A stretch of DNA of 64,000 nucleotides from Adiantum capillus-veneris (lineage: Eukaryota > Streptophyta > Polypodiopsida > Polypodiales > Pteridaceae). Below are positions 36,190-49,519 of the stretch, in pieces; the first letter of the stretch is position 1; each line of letters begins with the position of its first letter. The DNA lies in the NCBI GenBank assembly GCA_014529385.2, contig CM043952.1:155034557-155098556 (forward strand), given 5' to 3'. The position numbers and the translations under genes are program-made. The notes below the pieces were generated by a model. That model ran no database searches, was not told the origin of the DNA, and was given only the letters and a program-made list of their open reading frames with translations.

Positions 36190-39100
36190 CACAAGGACCT
36201 AAGTAGGTTTCCTACTAAAACTCGTGTGATGGTTGCTTGATTTAGTTTTGGCTAAAGAAAGCGTTTTTCTTAAGTGGATTCGGAAGAGGATATGCCGCGA
36301 TCAAGTGGATAGCCAGGAAGCGTGTCTCTTGCGGAGGGTCTGCGACTAGATAGGTTTAGTTAGGATCTGTGGATTAGAGTAGTTGTTGGTGGTCGAGTGA
36401 TTTGTGAGGTGATAAAAGCATTTACTAGTCCGTGTGTGGCAGTGAAGCGTTTTTCTACTCATAGATGCAAAACCCCATATGATTTGTAGGAGTAGCTTTA
36501 GGTAAGTGATCCGATTCTGATCTAGAGCTATTCAGCAGTGAATTATTTGCTAAAGTGCTTGATTGCATTTGAAATCATGGAAAAGTGTGCTTTTCAGGGT
36601 AAAAATGCATTAAACAAGCTTACATCCTACGCGTAGTATGTCTCAAGGGGGTTCTGGAGACCAAATTTGAAAATTCTGATTGCACCAGTGTGTTTAGAAG
36701 GGGGGTTTTACCCTAAGTATACATTGAAACTAGAGTTTTGACCAACTCTTGACACCCGAAAGACCAAAGACGGAGTGTCAAAAACGCGAAAACAAGAAAC
36801 TTAAGATTCTGAGCACAATTTTGCATAAAAATTGGTAGGAATGCTTGAAAAGTAGTGCTCAAGACTTGGGGATGCCTATGGATGAATTCTACCAAAATTT
36901 TTATCAGTAGACATCCTACGCGTAGGATGTCTAAAGAGTGATTCTGGAAGCAAAAATCATGTTTTGACATCATATCCATATTCTGCATGTTGTGTTGGAC
37001 ACACACACCAAAGCTCATGTCATTTGGACATATAGACTGAGAGTTAAGGGGATCTTACTCTTTCAGAGAAATATTTTCCCAGAAGTGGTGATTTTGAGCA
37101 ATTTTGACATCCAAAATTTGTTGTGATCACATATTCTTTTTATATGCATCAAGAAGCACCTTGGGTAGAAACAGAAGTCCATTCTGAGAAAAAAAGACAT
37201 CCTACGCGTAGGATGTCTACAGGGTGATCTGTAGGAAATTTTGAAATTCTGAGTTGACCAGTGTGTTCAGAAGGTAGGTTTTACCCTATTTTCACCTGGA
37301 AAGGGGAACTTGACCATATCTTGACAGGATAAGACCAAAAGACGAAAATTGCCAGACATCCTACCCAAATTGTGCCCAAGGCATAATTTTTGAGACCAAA
37401 CCATAGGGTGACTTCATGTGCATGTTATACATGATGTTTTGAGTGCATGTGAGAGTTTTCAGCTCATTTGGGTGAGAAAATTGGGTTTTAAGCAGACTTT
37501 AGCGTTTTTTTTTTTGAGAAAAAAAGGCTAGAACAGCTAGTTTTGGGGTCTTGTGACATCCAAATTAAAATCTAAGCATAGCATTGGGTTGCTGACATAA
37601 AGGGGAAGCTATGGATCAAGTTTGGGGCAATTCTAAGCACTTAGACATCCTACGCATAGGGTGTCTTCACCATGATTTAGCACTCCAAATCAACCTCTGA
37701 GCAGACCACAGTGATCAACACCTTAAGGAGAGTCTGTGGTTCAAATTTGGGGCAATTCTGAGCAGTTAGACATCCTACGCGTAGGATGTCTAAGGCATGA
37801 TTTAGAGGCCAAATTCAAACTGTGGACATAGCAGGGTGTTGTATAGCCTTAGGCGCCTCCTAGTCAATTTTGGTCTAATTTGGAGTTGATTTGACTTGGA
37901 AATTCATCAGACTAGACATCAGGCTTTTGGATAGATTCTTGGTCATTTGACCAACCTATAGGTGTCAGAATCAAAAAGTAAAAATATTTGTGAGCTTAGC
38001 ACATCAAGGGGAAGCTACAGTGCAAGTTTGAGCTGAAACAGAGCAAAAAGACATCCTACACGTAAGATGTCTCCTGGGTCATAAAGTGGTCAATTTCTAC
38101 TATAGCCATAAAGGGAGGTTCTAAGTGTCTCAAGGATTCCAGAACTTTTTTCAAAAGTGAATTTGGACCTGGTTTGGCCTATTTACCAAGCAAAGACAAG
38201 AATTGTCACACAAATTCAAATTCAATTTTGAATTTGGATGCCTATTGGCATCCAAATTCAATTTTGAGTATACCATTGGGTTGCTGAGCACTAGGAGAAT
38301 CTTGGGATCAAGTTTGGACAAAATCTGAGCAGTTAGACATCCTACGCATAGGATGTCTCCAGCTTGATTTAGGGCTCCAAACCAACCTATGAGCACACCA
38401 CTGTGATCAGCACATCAAGGAGAAGCTGGGTTGAAAATTTCAAGTCCTTCTGAGCAAAAAGACATCCTACGCGTAGGATGTCTCAAGGCCATTTTTAGGT
38501 CCAAATGAAATTTTGAGCATACCATTGTGTTGCTGGACTTAAGGGGAGTCTCTAGACCAAATTTTGTTAAATTCTGAGCATATAGACATACTACACGTAG
38601 GATGTCTCTAGGCCAGTTTTAGGGTCCAACCATACTTTTGACCATACATGAGTGTTCACAGTCTCACAAAGATCCCAAATCTTTTTTCAAAATTGAATTT
38701 GGACTCATTTTGAGCAGTCTAAACTGCATTTCACTATTTTGGCCATAACTTTCACAAACGGTATTGGATCGGAAAAGTTTTGATATCAAAACGTAGCCTG
38801 AGAGCGGCTCTACACATCTTAGAGAAAAACATGAACTAAACGCGTAGGATGTCTCTAGGTCAGTTTTATGGGCCAACTATACTTTTGACCATACAGGAGT
38901 GTTCACAGTGTCACAAGAGATCCCAAATCTTCTTTTGCAATTAAATTTGGACTCATTTGGACCAGTCTAAACTGCATTTCACTATTTTGGACATAACTTT
39001 CACAAACTGTATCGGATCGGAAAAGTTTTTATATCAAAACGTAGCCTGAGAGCGGCTCTACAAATCTTAGAGAAAAACTTGAACTAAATCTATGCCAACG

Positions 39101-39310
39101 GCAAAGATTTAGTTCAACTTTGAAAAAAACGTCATTGGAGGCCTCAAAATTCATTCGCAAGTTAGGGGTGTCTGAAAGCGACAATTTGCGAGAATTGTGA
39201 CGAAACGGTTGCGGTTTTGGACATAGTTTTGACTTTTCCCTGACCAAAGCACTTGAACACAGTGGACTAAGTCTACTTGAACCAAGAAAAATCTCTTAAG
39301 CCCAGAAATC
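36190..39310 (+). other. Element B leader with palindrome repeats
   Basis: About 3.1 kb without a convincing ORF. Copies of the 24-bp palindrome, perfect or nearly so, lie near 36622, 36908, 37196, 37644, 37768, 38048, 38336, 38460 and 38583, with half-sites near 37352 and 38841. Intervening sequence repeats with a period of about 125 bp or multiples of it. The last 300 bp before gag contain a duplicated block (AAACGTAGCCTGAGAGCGGC at 38790 and 39038). Confidence 0.85.
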
Positions 39311-42300
39311 ATGTCTACCCTAGATTCAAACGCAGCTTACACAAGCTTGTAGATCCCGACAATAGAGGAATATCCTCCCACAATGGATCTTCCAAACTTG
39401 CAATTGATAAAGATCCATCTTGTTGAGAGAGTTTGGATGATTGGTCATGAGAGTGAAGGACTATATAGATACATTGACGACAATGAGGTCAATCTTTATA
39501 GGTGCTAAGATCCATACCTAGAAGAGATAACGGATTACAAGCTCTTATATGTCTACATATACCGAGTCGACTGTCAATGGAGATCTATAGTTGTCGACAA
39601 GTATGGACGAGAATATAGAGTTGTAGAAAGCAAAAATTCACAGACTGTACTAGAAAGAGGTGGATATTTGTTCAATGAAGGACCACAAATGCCTCCACCA
39701 AACACGAGAATTCCTATAGGAATTCCAAGAAGAGAGCCACCAGGATTCCCTTCAAGAGCGATAACGAGAGAAGGATTGGGAGAGTCTCTGGTTAGACTTG
39801 TAGACAATCGACGAGTTAGACCATCCCAAGTCCAGAAATGGGTAAACATAAAATACTCCGGAGATAACTATCCGAGAGATCACGTAACGGCTTTTAGAAG
39901 AGTGATTAGAGTAGAGGAAGTTTCAGATTTTGCGACATAGTTTGCGGGATTTGGATTGACTCTAGAAGATGATGCAGCTACATGGTTCGACTCGGTGGAA
40001 AAATGGGATTGTGAGTCCCTAGATGAGTTGTTTGAGGAGTTCATTGAAGAATTCTTGCCAAAAGGCATTGCTCACAACATGGTCTTGCAAATCCATAGTT
40101 TCAAACAGAAAGAGGATGAATCAGTACGCAAAGCATCATTACGGCTCAAGAGATATGTTAAGCTCTGTCCGAGAGCAGAATTACCTACGCAAGCACGACT
40201 GATGATGATATTTATCCAGGGAATGAGACATGCGGGTCTTAAGAAGGATCTGCAGAAACGTATGGAGTGGTGAGGCCGGTACAACCTCAACCTCCTAGGT
40301 TTCAGTCGAACGAAAGACGGCATGAAATGGAAAAAAGGACATTGCGATTCATTGCAAATAACGGCTTATCTAGGTCAAAGCTTGCTTATAGCCAAGAGGA
40401 AATGCTAAAAGAATCTCCTCAACCAGAGACAGATTGTCACAAAAGTCGTGACAACCACTTGGTCAAACAATGTCCTCATACGGAGATCACTGAAGTAAAT
40501 GCCAATTTTCTTGAGTGTGGCATCACTCACTTGATCCCCGATTGCCCGAAAAACCCAAACCAAATCAGGAAAATACGACAAATGTATTAGGGATTGTTCA
40601 GTTACCTAGTAGCTCAGAAAATGAAAACGTTGTACCAGTTCAAGTAGTTATGAGAGCACAAGGTCAAAAGAAAGATGATGAGAATCTAGAGACAAAGAAC
40701 ACGAAAAGTGACACGAGTCCAAAGAAAGATGATGGATCAAAGAAAACGCACCTAGTCAGAAAACCAAGAGCAAACGAAATAGTTGGAAAGCTAGAAAGAC
40801 TAGGATGAAAGCACGGAGGGAACAAGAGGAAAAACCCCTAGCTGAGAAGCTTACCAAAGCTGAGGAGAAGAAAAAACAGCATGAGGAAAAGGATAACTCC
40901 TTCGAGGGATCTCACCAAGCTATACCTAAGGATTGTAAAGAGATAGATGGTCTTGACGAATTATGGAAACAAGTCAGAGAGGCCAATGAAGCCGATGACC
41001 TAAGAAGACGACTAGACAAGACTGGTGATGAACGAGGAGTGTTTCTACCACCAATAGAGGAATTTGAGACTGGATCTCAAATGAATCTAGATGTGCGACC
41101 GTATTGGGGCGACAAAGGATTTGTACAATCTATGCATAGTCAACCCCATTCGCTAAGAACACTACCGTCCTACATGGGAGAGTACGAGACCAAAGTCAGA
41201 TGTGGTTGTAGTCCCATCACAGAGACTATCTCCCAACAAGGCCATCGATTCAAAGGGGCTAGGACATATTCTATCTACCCCAGTCACCTGTACAATAATG
41301 TTAGCCGCGTTGCTCAGAATAAGACCAAACATGTGGGCTAATGTGGGTAAATGTCTAGAGAAATTTGGTGTAAAAACCCCAATGCCTCAAATCGAGGAAG
41401 GCATCAAAGAGCTTGAAATGCCTCAACTAAATACTAGGCCAGTGCCATTAAACAAGGTAGGCGAGTATTACGAGGGAGAAGATGGAAACACCACCCTTCC
41501 TGTGGAATTCAATGGTGTAAAAACCATGGCAATCCTTGACAGTGGAGCTGGTGTACCACAATCAAGAACCTCACTGCTCTCAACTACACCACCTAGCCAC
41601 ATACACACATACGGAAGGTAACTCACCTAATCATGCCAGATTCGTACGAAACATAAGGAACACCATCCCCTCACTAGCATACACCTGTCCCTAAGCTTGT
41701 ACACTCAAAACCCTCACTCTAAACACATCTACGGAAAACGCGTCGGATGACAGAGCAGAATTTTGAAAGTGCCCGAAACTGAAATTTATGAGTACCTATG
41801 TGTATCTTATGTCGCCACGATTCTATAGACTACTAGCACGCAGAAAACAGACATCGTTTGATACAGTTACAGTCACAAATATCTCGTAGATGCGTCAGTG
41901 TGTGCGCTTCTCCTCGCGTGGAATGCTTGTCATTGTCGCGTAGCTCTCCTTGAGCCTACAACAATGGTGCAATCGGATCTCCAATGTGTTGAGCGAGTTG
42001 GGCGTAGCTAGAGGATAAAGGTCACGCTCACTCTCTTTCTCTCTCACACATTGTAGACGGCAGCGCTAAAGTTTTGATTATGATTAAAGTCTCCCGTTTA
42101 CAAAATGACCTAGGCACCTTATATACTAAGGCTACCTTAGGTTTAACCAAAAATGGGGTTGAAAGGGTCAAATGGCTTTGTATTTACAATCTGGAAGTGC
42201 CATTGCAACCAAAGAGGTTTGGAAAAACTGGGGAAAACCTGTGTTGATATCCACACGAATGACGCTGCAGCTTGCAGACGGACACAAGGAAAAGCCCCTA

Positions 42301-43887
42301 GGGCTGCTAGAAAAAGTACTTGTTACTTCTTGTGGCATTGAATATGAACACACTTTTGCTGTTGTTGACTTTGGCAAGAAGAACAACTATAACATCATTC
42401 TGGGAAGACCATTCATGTGACAATTGAAAATGGTCCAAGATTGGGGTTATGACCATATATACCTGAGACATATGGAAACCATAACAAAGATAAACTTGAG
42501 GGACCATAGCTATAGGGATATGACGAGAACACCTGTTGAGGAGTTTGATTCCGTCACAATAGCAGGATCAGAACTTCTAGCTTGGTTAGGTAAGCCTAAA
42601 GAACTATGGATGTGTGGAGCTTCACAATGTGGTAGCTTGAAACTTGAGGAATGTATCCTAGAGCGGTTTATAGAGGATATGGACTATATCCCAGAACCAT
42701 TTCCTAAAGAAGAGTTAGAGCCTTTTGGATGGGAACACATCTTGGCTACTCTGGACGTGTGCGCCATGGAGGATGCTCCCACAACAAAGTTTTGTGATGA
42801 AAATGGCTATGATGTCATTCCTTATTTTGCAGTGAGTGTAATCCAGGAAAACGAAGAGAACCAGACATCAACAAGCTCTCGAAATAAGGAGCAAACAAAG
42901 AAATGTGGAGAATCAAAAGATGAAGAAGACGACGAGTTCTATGACTCTGTAGAACACCTCGAGCTTGAAGAAGATCAACGACCCGGGAATCAATGTCATC
43001 GCTACACAAATAAAGTGCATCAAAAGTGGATTCCAAAGTTCTCGGTGAAGACACAACCACCACAAGCATGCTTATACATGGCTCCTAATAAGGATGCAAA
43101 GACTTAGCTAGGAGGAATACGACCAGAGCAACGAGCTAACAATGCTCTAATCAATGGGCTAGAAAAGTCCTCCAAGAAACTACCACCCACGAGCAAACAG
43201 ACAGTAACTTTCCACTACCAGCCAAAAAATCAAGGGAAAGTACAAGAAGTCAACCTTGCTCAGGATAGTAGCGATAGTGATGAATCTTACGACATCCCCT
43301 ATCATCAACTCAGGCCATCACTATCACCAACCCCTTCAGCAACAACCATGACAGGTCAAAAGAACACGACAACAAGTCAAAGCCAAAAAGCTCAACAAAT
43401 CTGGATACCAAAAAGCCAAATCGGCCAAAAACAGATATGGATCAAGTAGGCAAAGATCTCTAATGACAAATTACAAGATCCAACACCAAAACAAAAACAA
43501 GGAAAGCGTGCACGAACGGGTAAGAATATCACAAAGTCGCAAGCTTTCACAACTCAGGTTTGGGCTCCAAAGAAGTTGATTCAAGCACAAAAAAGTCTGG
43601 AATTCATTTGGATTCCAAAACAACCACAATATCAACTTTCAAAGCCTAAATCCCATCCCCAACCAAGCGTACAAGGGCTGAAGCAAAGACCACTGTCGAC
43701 TCACACAACATAAAGGTGGATCCCAAAGAAGTCTCTTCAAACACAAACGAAGCACGGGCAAGTATGGGTTCCCAAACGAGATCCAACAACAAAACAACCA
43801 ATAATCGCAAAGAAATGGGTCCCAAAGAAGAACAACAAAACTGTTGTCAGTGCATCGCCGCTTGAATTCTTACAATTCTTCCTATGA
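39311..43887 (+). pseudogene. Element B gag-protease polyprotein with W-x-P-K repeat tail, broken
   Basis: Starts at ATG 39311 (M-S-T-L-D-S-N-A-A-Y). The gag domain (about 39890-40260), knuckle C-x2-x-x-C-like block (40510-40550) and protease start (A-I-L-D-S-G-A-G-V, about 41530) follow the element A order. Two deletions relative to A lie near 40260 (about 550 bp) and 40890 (about 420 bp). Stops include TAG 39938-39940 and TGA 42418-42420, where A has CAG and CGA. The protease is split by an inverted LTR piece (41559-42199). After the protease the frame runs through an acidic region and seven W-I/V/A-P-K type motifs (43400-43850), with three further stops, to TGA 43885. No polymerase domain follows. 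Confidence 0.8.
41559..42199 (-). mobile_element. Inverted LTR fragment inside the element B protease
   Basis: Reverse complement of part of the A/B family LTR, from CCACAATCAAGAACCTCAC to CAATCTGGAAGTGCCATTGC. It interrupts the protease between D-S-G-A-G-V and A-I-A-T-K-E-V-W. No target duplication is seen; at the right junction GTGCCATTGCA is shared between LTR and protease, suggesting microhomology-driven joining. Confidence 0.85.
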
Positions 43888-46240
<2,353 letters not shown>

Positions 46241-46252
46241 GGAAGGGGGGAA
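46241..46252 (+). other. Element B polypurine tract
   Basis: GGAAGGGGGGAA directly before the 3' LTR, the expected plus-strand primer for reverse transcription. Confidence 0.75.
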
Positions 46253-47206
46253 TGTTGACCGCTGGGTCAACAACACAACATAACTCAAGTTTCGTACCAA
46301 AGTCTTATCTTTTGCGAGTTATGAAATGCTGCGGATTATGGATATAAATGTCATTTGTAATGAGTAGTTATTCTAGTTTCAGAAGCTGGGGTGCAATGGC
46401 ACTTCCAGATTGTAAATACAAAGCCATTTGACCCTTTCAACCCCATTTTTGGTTAGACCTAAGGTAGCCTTAGTATATAAGGTACCTAGGTCATTTTGTA
46501 AAAAGACTTTAATCATAATCAAAACTTAGGGCTGCCGTCTATTGTGTGTTTGAGAGAAAGAGAATGAGCGTGAGCTTCATCCTCTTGCTACGCCCGGCTC
46601 GCTCAACACATTGGAGATCCGACTGCACCATTGTTGTAGGCTCGAGGAGAGCTACGCGACAACGCCAAGCATTCCACGCGAGACGAAGCGCAGCCAACGC
46701 ATCTACGAGCTATTTGTGGCCGTAAGTGTATCAAACGATGTCTGTTTTCTGCGTACTAGTAGTCTATAGAATCATGGCGACATAAGCTACGCATAGGTAC
46801 TCATAAATTTTAGTTTCAAGCACTTTCAAAATTCTGTTCAGTCATCCTACGCATTTTTCGCAGATGGGTTTAGAATGAGGGTTTTGACTGTAGAAGCTTA
46901 GGGACAGGTGTATCCTAGTGAGGGGATGGTGTTCCTTCACTTTCGTATTATTCTGGCATGATTAGGTGAGTTACCTTCCGTATGTGTATATGTGGCTAGG
47001 TGGTGTAGTTGAGAGCAGTGAGGTTCTTGATTGTGGTTTAGTTGGCCTTCCTGAGTGTTGTATGTGTAGGATGATCTCAGCCTGACAAGCTAAAGAGATT
47101 TCCTCCGTGTGCCTATCGTGTCATCTGTGTCCTCGATTGACATTATGTTGATCTAGGTAGTGTTTGCATGCACTTCATGGGTGTGTGAGTCGCTTCCCGT
47201 CCAACA
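46253..47206 (+). mobile_element. Element B 3' LTR
   Basis: 954 bp, TGTTGACC ... GTCCAACA, with the terminal hairpin TTGACC-GCTG-GGTCAA. It is the fullest copy of this LTR in the window. Flanking bases (TTAAT after it, ATGAG before the 5' LTR) do not match, so the two LTRs do not form a simple single insertion. Confidence 0.9.
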
Positions 47207-47260
47207 TTAATTTTCATTGTTGGATTCTGAAATCTTACTTACCTATTGATTTCTTTGTAG

Positions 47261-47692
47261 AATGTTGTGGAGCTGGATGAGCATGCAGGTCGGGGAGGAG
47301 ATGGTAGGCGCCAAGCTTTTGGATGGCAGTCGTCTCTTGCGCATTACCTTGGCAAGCTCCCCCAGGACGGCTTTGCGATAATCCACAAGGAGTACACTCC
47401 TTGTGGTCAATTTTGGGTGTCAATGATGAAAGCAATGAGCCGCATCCTATGCTTGTCAACCATATCTCAAGACTCCCAAGTTATATATCTTGTAAATAAA
47501 TCTATGGCCAGTGCTGCATTTGCGACACACATTCATGGTCGTGTGCTTTGTAACGTGGCCTTAAGCCAAGCTGTAGGTCTAAGCAATGTGGAACAAATTG
47601 CTTGGGATGTGCTGCACAAACAACTTCCCTATGCCCAAGAGCGCCGAGAAAACATTGCTCGCCATATGTTAGATGGCTCAAGCACTCAATAG
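47261..47692 (+). CDS. Orphan 3' exon, unknown protein
   Basis: Preceded by a good acceptor (TTGATTTCTTTGTAG at 47246-47260), the frame begins N-V-V-E-L-D-E-H-A-G-R-G and runs 143 codons to TAG at 47690. Segments include F-G-W-Q-S-S-L-A-H-Y-L-G and I-W-D-like A-W-D-V-L-H-K-Q-L-P-Y. No family is recognised. The upstream exon(s) are missing because the 3' LTR of element B ends only 54 bp before this exon, in what would be its intron. It may be the tail of a host gene or of another transposon cut off by that rearrangement. Confidence 0.4.
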   Translation, partial: NVVELDEHAGRGGDGRRQAFGWQSSLAHYLGKLPQDGFAIIHKEYTPCGQFWVSMMKAMSRILCLSTISQDSQVIYLVNKSMASAAFATHIHGRVLCNVALSQAVGLSNVEQIAWDVLHKQLPYAQERRENIARHMLDGSSTQ

Positions 47693-47943
47693 GTGCATAA
47701 ATCTTGTAATTAACTCCTTCAAATATGTAATGAGATATATCACATATTTGTACTTTTTTATTTCAAAATTCGAACAGAAATTGATTTTAACTAGTACTTT
47801 CCAACTTCTGTATGGAGTTTATGGTACGATAGACAGTACGTGATTGGTTCTATCTTGTGATACGATTGTGTAATTCTCTGAATCAAAATATAGAATTTTT
47901 TTCATATAAATAACATCAAAAAAAGCATAATATCATAAAATTA
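47693..47943. other. AT-rich spacer after orphan exon
   Basis: No feature seen apart from AT-rich sequence that could hold the 3' end of the preceding exon's transcript. Confidence 0.4.
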
Positions 47944-48102
47944 TTATAATTTTAGCCTAAAAAAGGTTCAAAAAGGCTGTCTAAAGGCCTCCCGCAAAGG
48001 CGCGTGAGAAAGAAAAAGTAACTTCTACTTTTGCCTTCTCGCGCGCCTCTGCACCAGGCCTCTAGACAACCTTTTTGAACCTTTTTTAGCCTAAAATTAT
48101 AA
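47944..48102. mobile_element. Hairpin (foldback) MITE-like element
   Basis: 159 bp that fold on themselves almost end to end: left arm TTATAATTTTAGCCTAAAAA..., right arm ...TTTTTAGCCTAAAATTATAA, with inner complementary blocks AAGGCCTCC and GGAGGCCTT-like, and GCGCGTGAGAA/TTCTCGCGCG. No obvious target duplication. A single-hairpin MITE, or a locus giving hairpin RNA, would both fit. Confidence 0.7.
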
Positions 48103-48160
48103 GAATACAATGCCTTTTTTGGTTATTCAATCAACCACACTTGGTTGACAGCTCTTCTAT

Positions 48161-48336
<176 letters not shown>

Positions 48337-48461
48337 CTACTTAGTTTTACTTATATCACTTAAAACACAAATGTACACAACTCGTTATATTTGAAAAAGC
48401 CACGACTCGTTATATTTCAAAAAGATATTTTTACATTGACAAAATTGCATAAAAGTCAAAT

Positions 48462-49299
48462 TCAATCTCTTTCTCCTCTGATTCGACGCGCAAGAGCTAA
48501 ATCCTTGGGCATTATTGTCACCCATTTTGCATGAATAGCACACAAGTTGGTCTTCAAAAGTAGAAATTAGATGATATTTTGCCGCTTCTTGCAGAGCTTC
48601 TACGGCGATACCTTGAACTCGAAACGCCATTCGATAACTTTGCATGATCTCTTTCACCAAACGTGCGAATGGTGCCTTGCGGATGAGAAGGTCTGAAGTT
48701 TTTTGATAGTGACGAATCTCTTGCAACGCCTTTGGAATGCGTCGCTTCATAGCAGGAGCCCGTTGTTGAGGGATGGTAGGATCTGGGACATGGGCCTTGC
48801 GAGGGCGAACCTTGAAAAACTTTTTCTTTTTACAAGAGGGCTTGCAAGAAGGAGCTTGCGTATCTTCAAGGCCACCATGTGCTCCGACTGGCTCTTCAAC
48901 TCCACCCTACGCTCCAACTGGCTCTTCTGCTACATCCTCAAAATCCTCTTCATTTAGTAACCCATGATCACCTCTAGGCTGATCTGACAGCAGAGCTTCG
49001 AAGCCACCTGGCAATGTCTTCCCAGCCGAAACTCGATGATTGCTTGGGATCTCCTGTCCGCTCCATGGTGGGCTTTGTGCTTCGTTGTCCGTTTCGGTTT
49101 CTGTGTCTGATGTCACTACCCGTTTCTTCTTGCATGAAGGTTGTCCATCTTGTTGCTCTTCACCTGACCATTCTCTCTCCATCTCTTCTAAGAGCTCTTG
49201 TTCGTGTATCCAAGGTGGTTTTTGAGCACCTTGGACGGTTGAGTGAGGGTGAGCAAAAAAAGGTTGATCTTTTCTTGTTGTTTGCTTTGTGCGTGCCAT
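48462..49299 (-). pseudogene. Histone H3-like gene with long N-terminal tail, intronless, broken
   Basis: The ATG at 49299 begins M-A-R-T-K-Q-T-T-R-K-D, almost the H3 tail start (A-R-T-K-Q-T-A-R-K-S). About 180 residues of acidic and Lys-cluster tail follow (C-K-K-K-R-V-V, C-K-K-K-K-F-F). Then comes a histone fold: E-I-R-H-Y-Q-K-T-S-D-L-L-I-R-K, P-F-A-R-L-V-K-E-I, A-L-Q-E-A-A, F-E-D, and after a frame change [25 protein letters not shown], ending at 48462. My hand count gives about two thirds identity to canonical H3 over 88 core positions. Loop 1 has no insertion, unlike plant CENH3. Defects: TAG at 48907-48909 and a 2-nt loss near 48550. No introns, so possibly a retrocopy or transposon cargo. 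Confidence 0.85.
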
Positions 49300-49351
49300 G
49301 GTGTAAGAAGGGGCAAGATTGAAAATGAGACTCCCTCTTCTCTAAAAGCCC

Positions 49352-49366
49352 TCTATTTTTTTAAAA
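49352..49366 (-). promoter_or_regulatory. Possible TATA region of the H3-like gene
   Basis: Minus strand TTTAAAAAAATAGAG about 55 bp upstream of the H3-like ATG, in the 220-bp gap to the upstream gene. Only a weak match. Confidence 0.3.
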
Positions 49367-49519
49367 AAAGGTCTCTTCACACTTGACCAGGCCACTTAAA
49401 AAAACTCTTAATATCATCAAAATATAAAAAACAAAAAATGGATAAATGGAAAAGTATTATATGCAACTCAACAAAGACATCTACAAACATAAACATTACA
49501 TTGCATAGCATCATTTGTT

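Noticed and set aside
26032-38865. CRISPR-like array
   Set aside because: The repeated palindromes are in a plant retroelement leader, spacers are related to each other and of uneven length; not CRISPR.
48462-49299. Centromeric histone CENH3
   Set aside because: The long tail suggests CENH3, but loop 1 lacks the extra residues of plant CENH3 and the C-terminus follows canonical H3 ([16 protein letters not shown]), so it is called H3-like.
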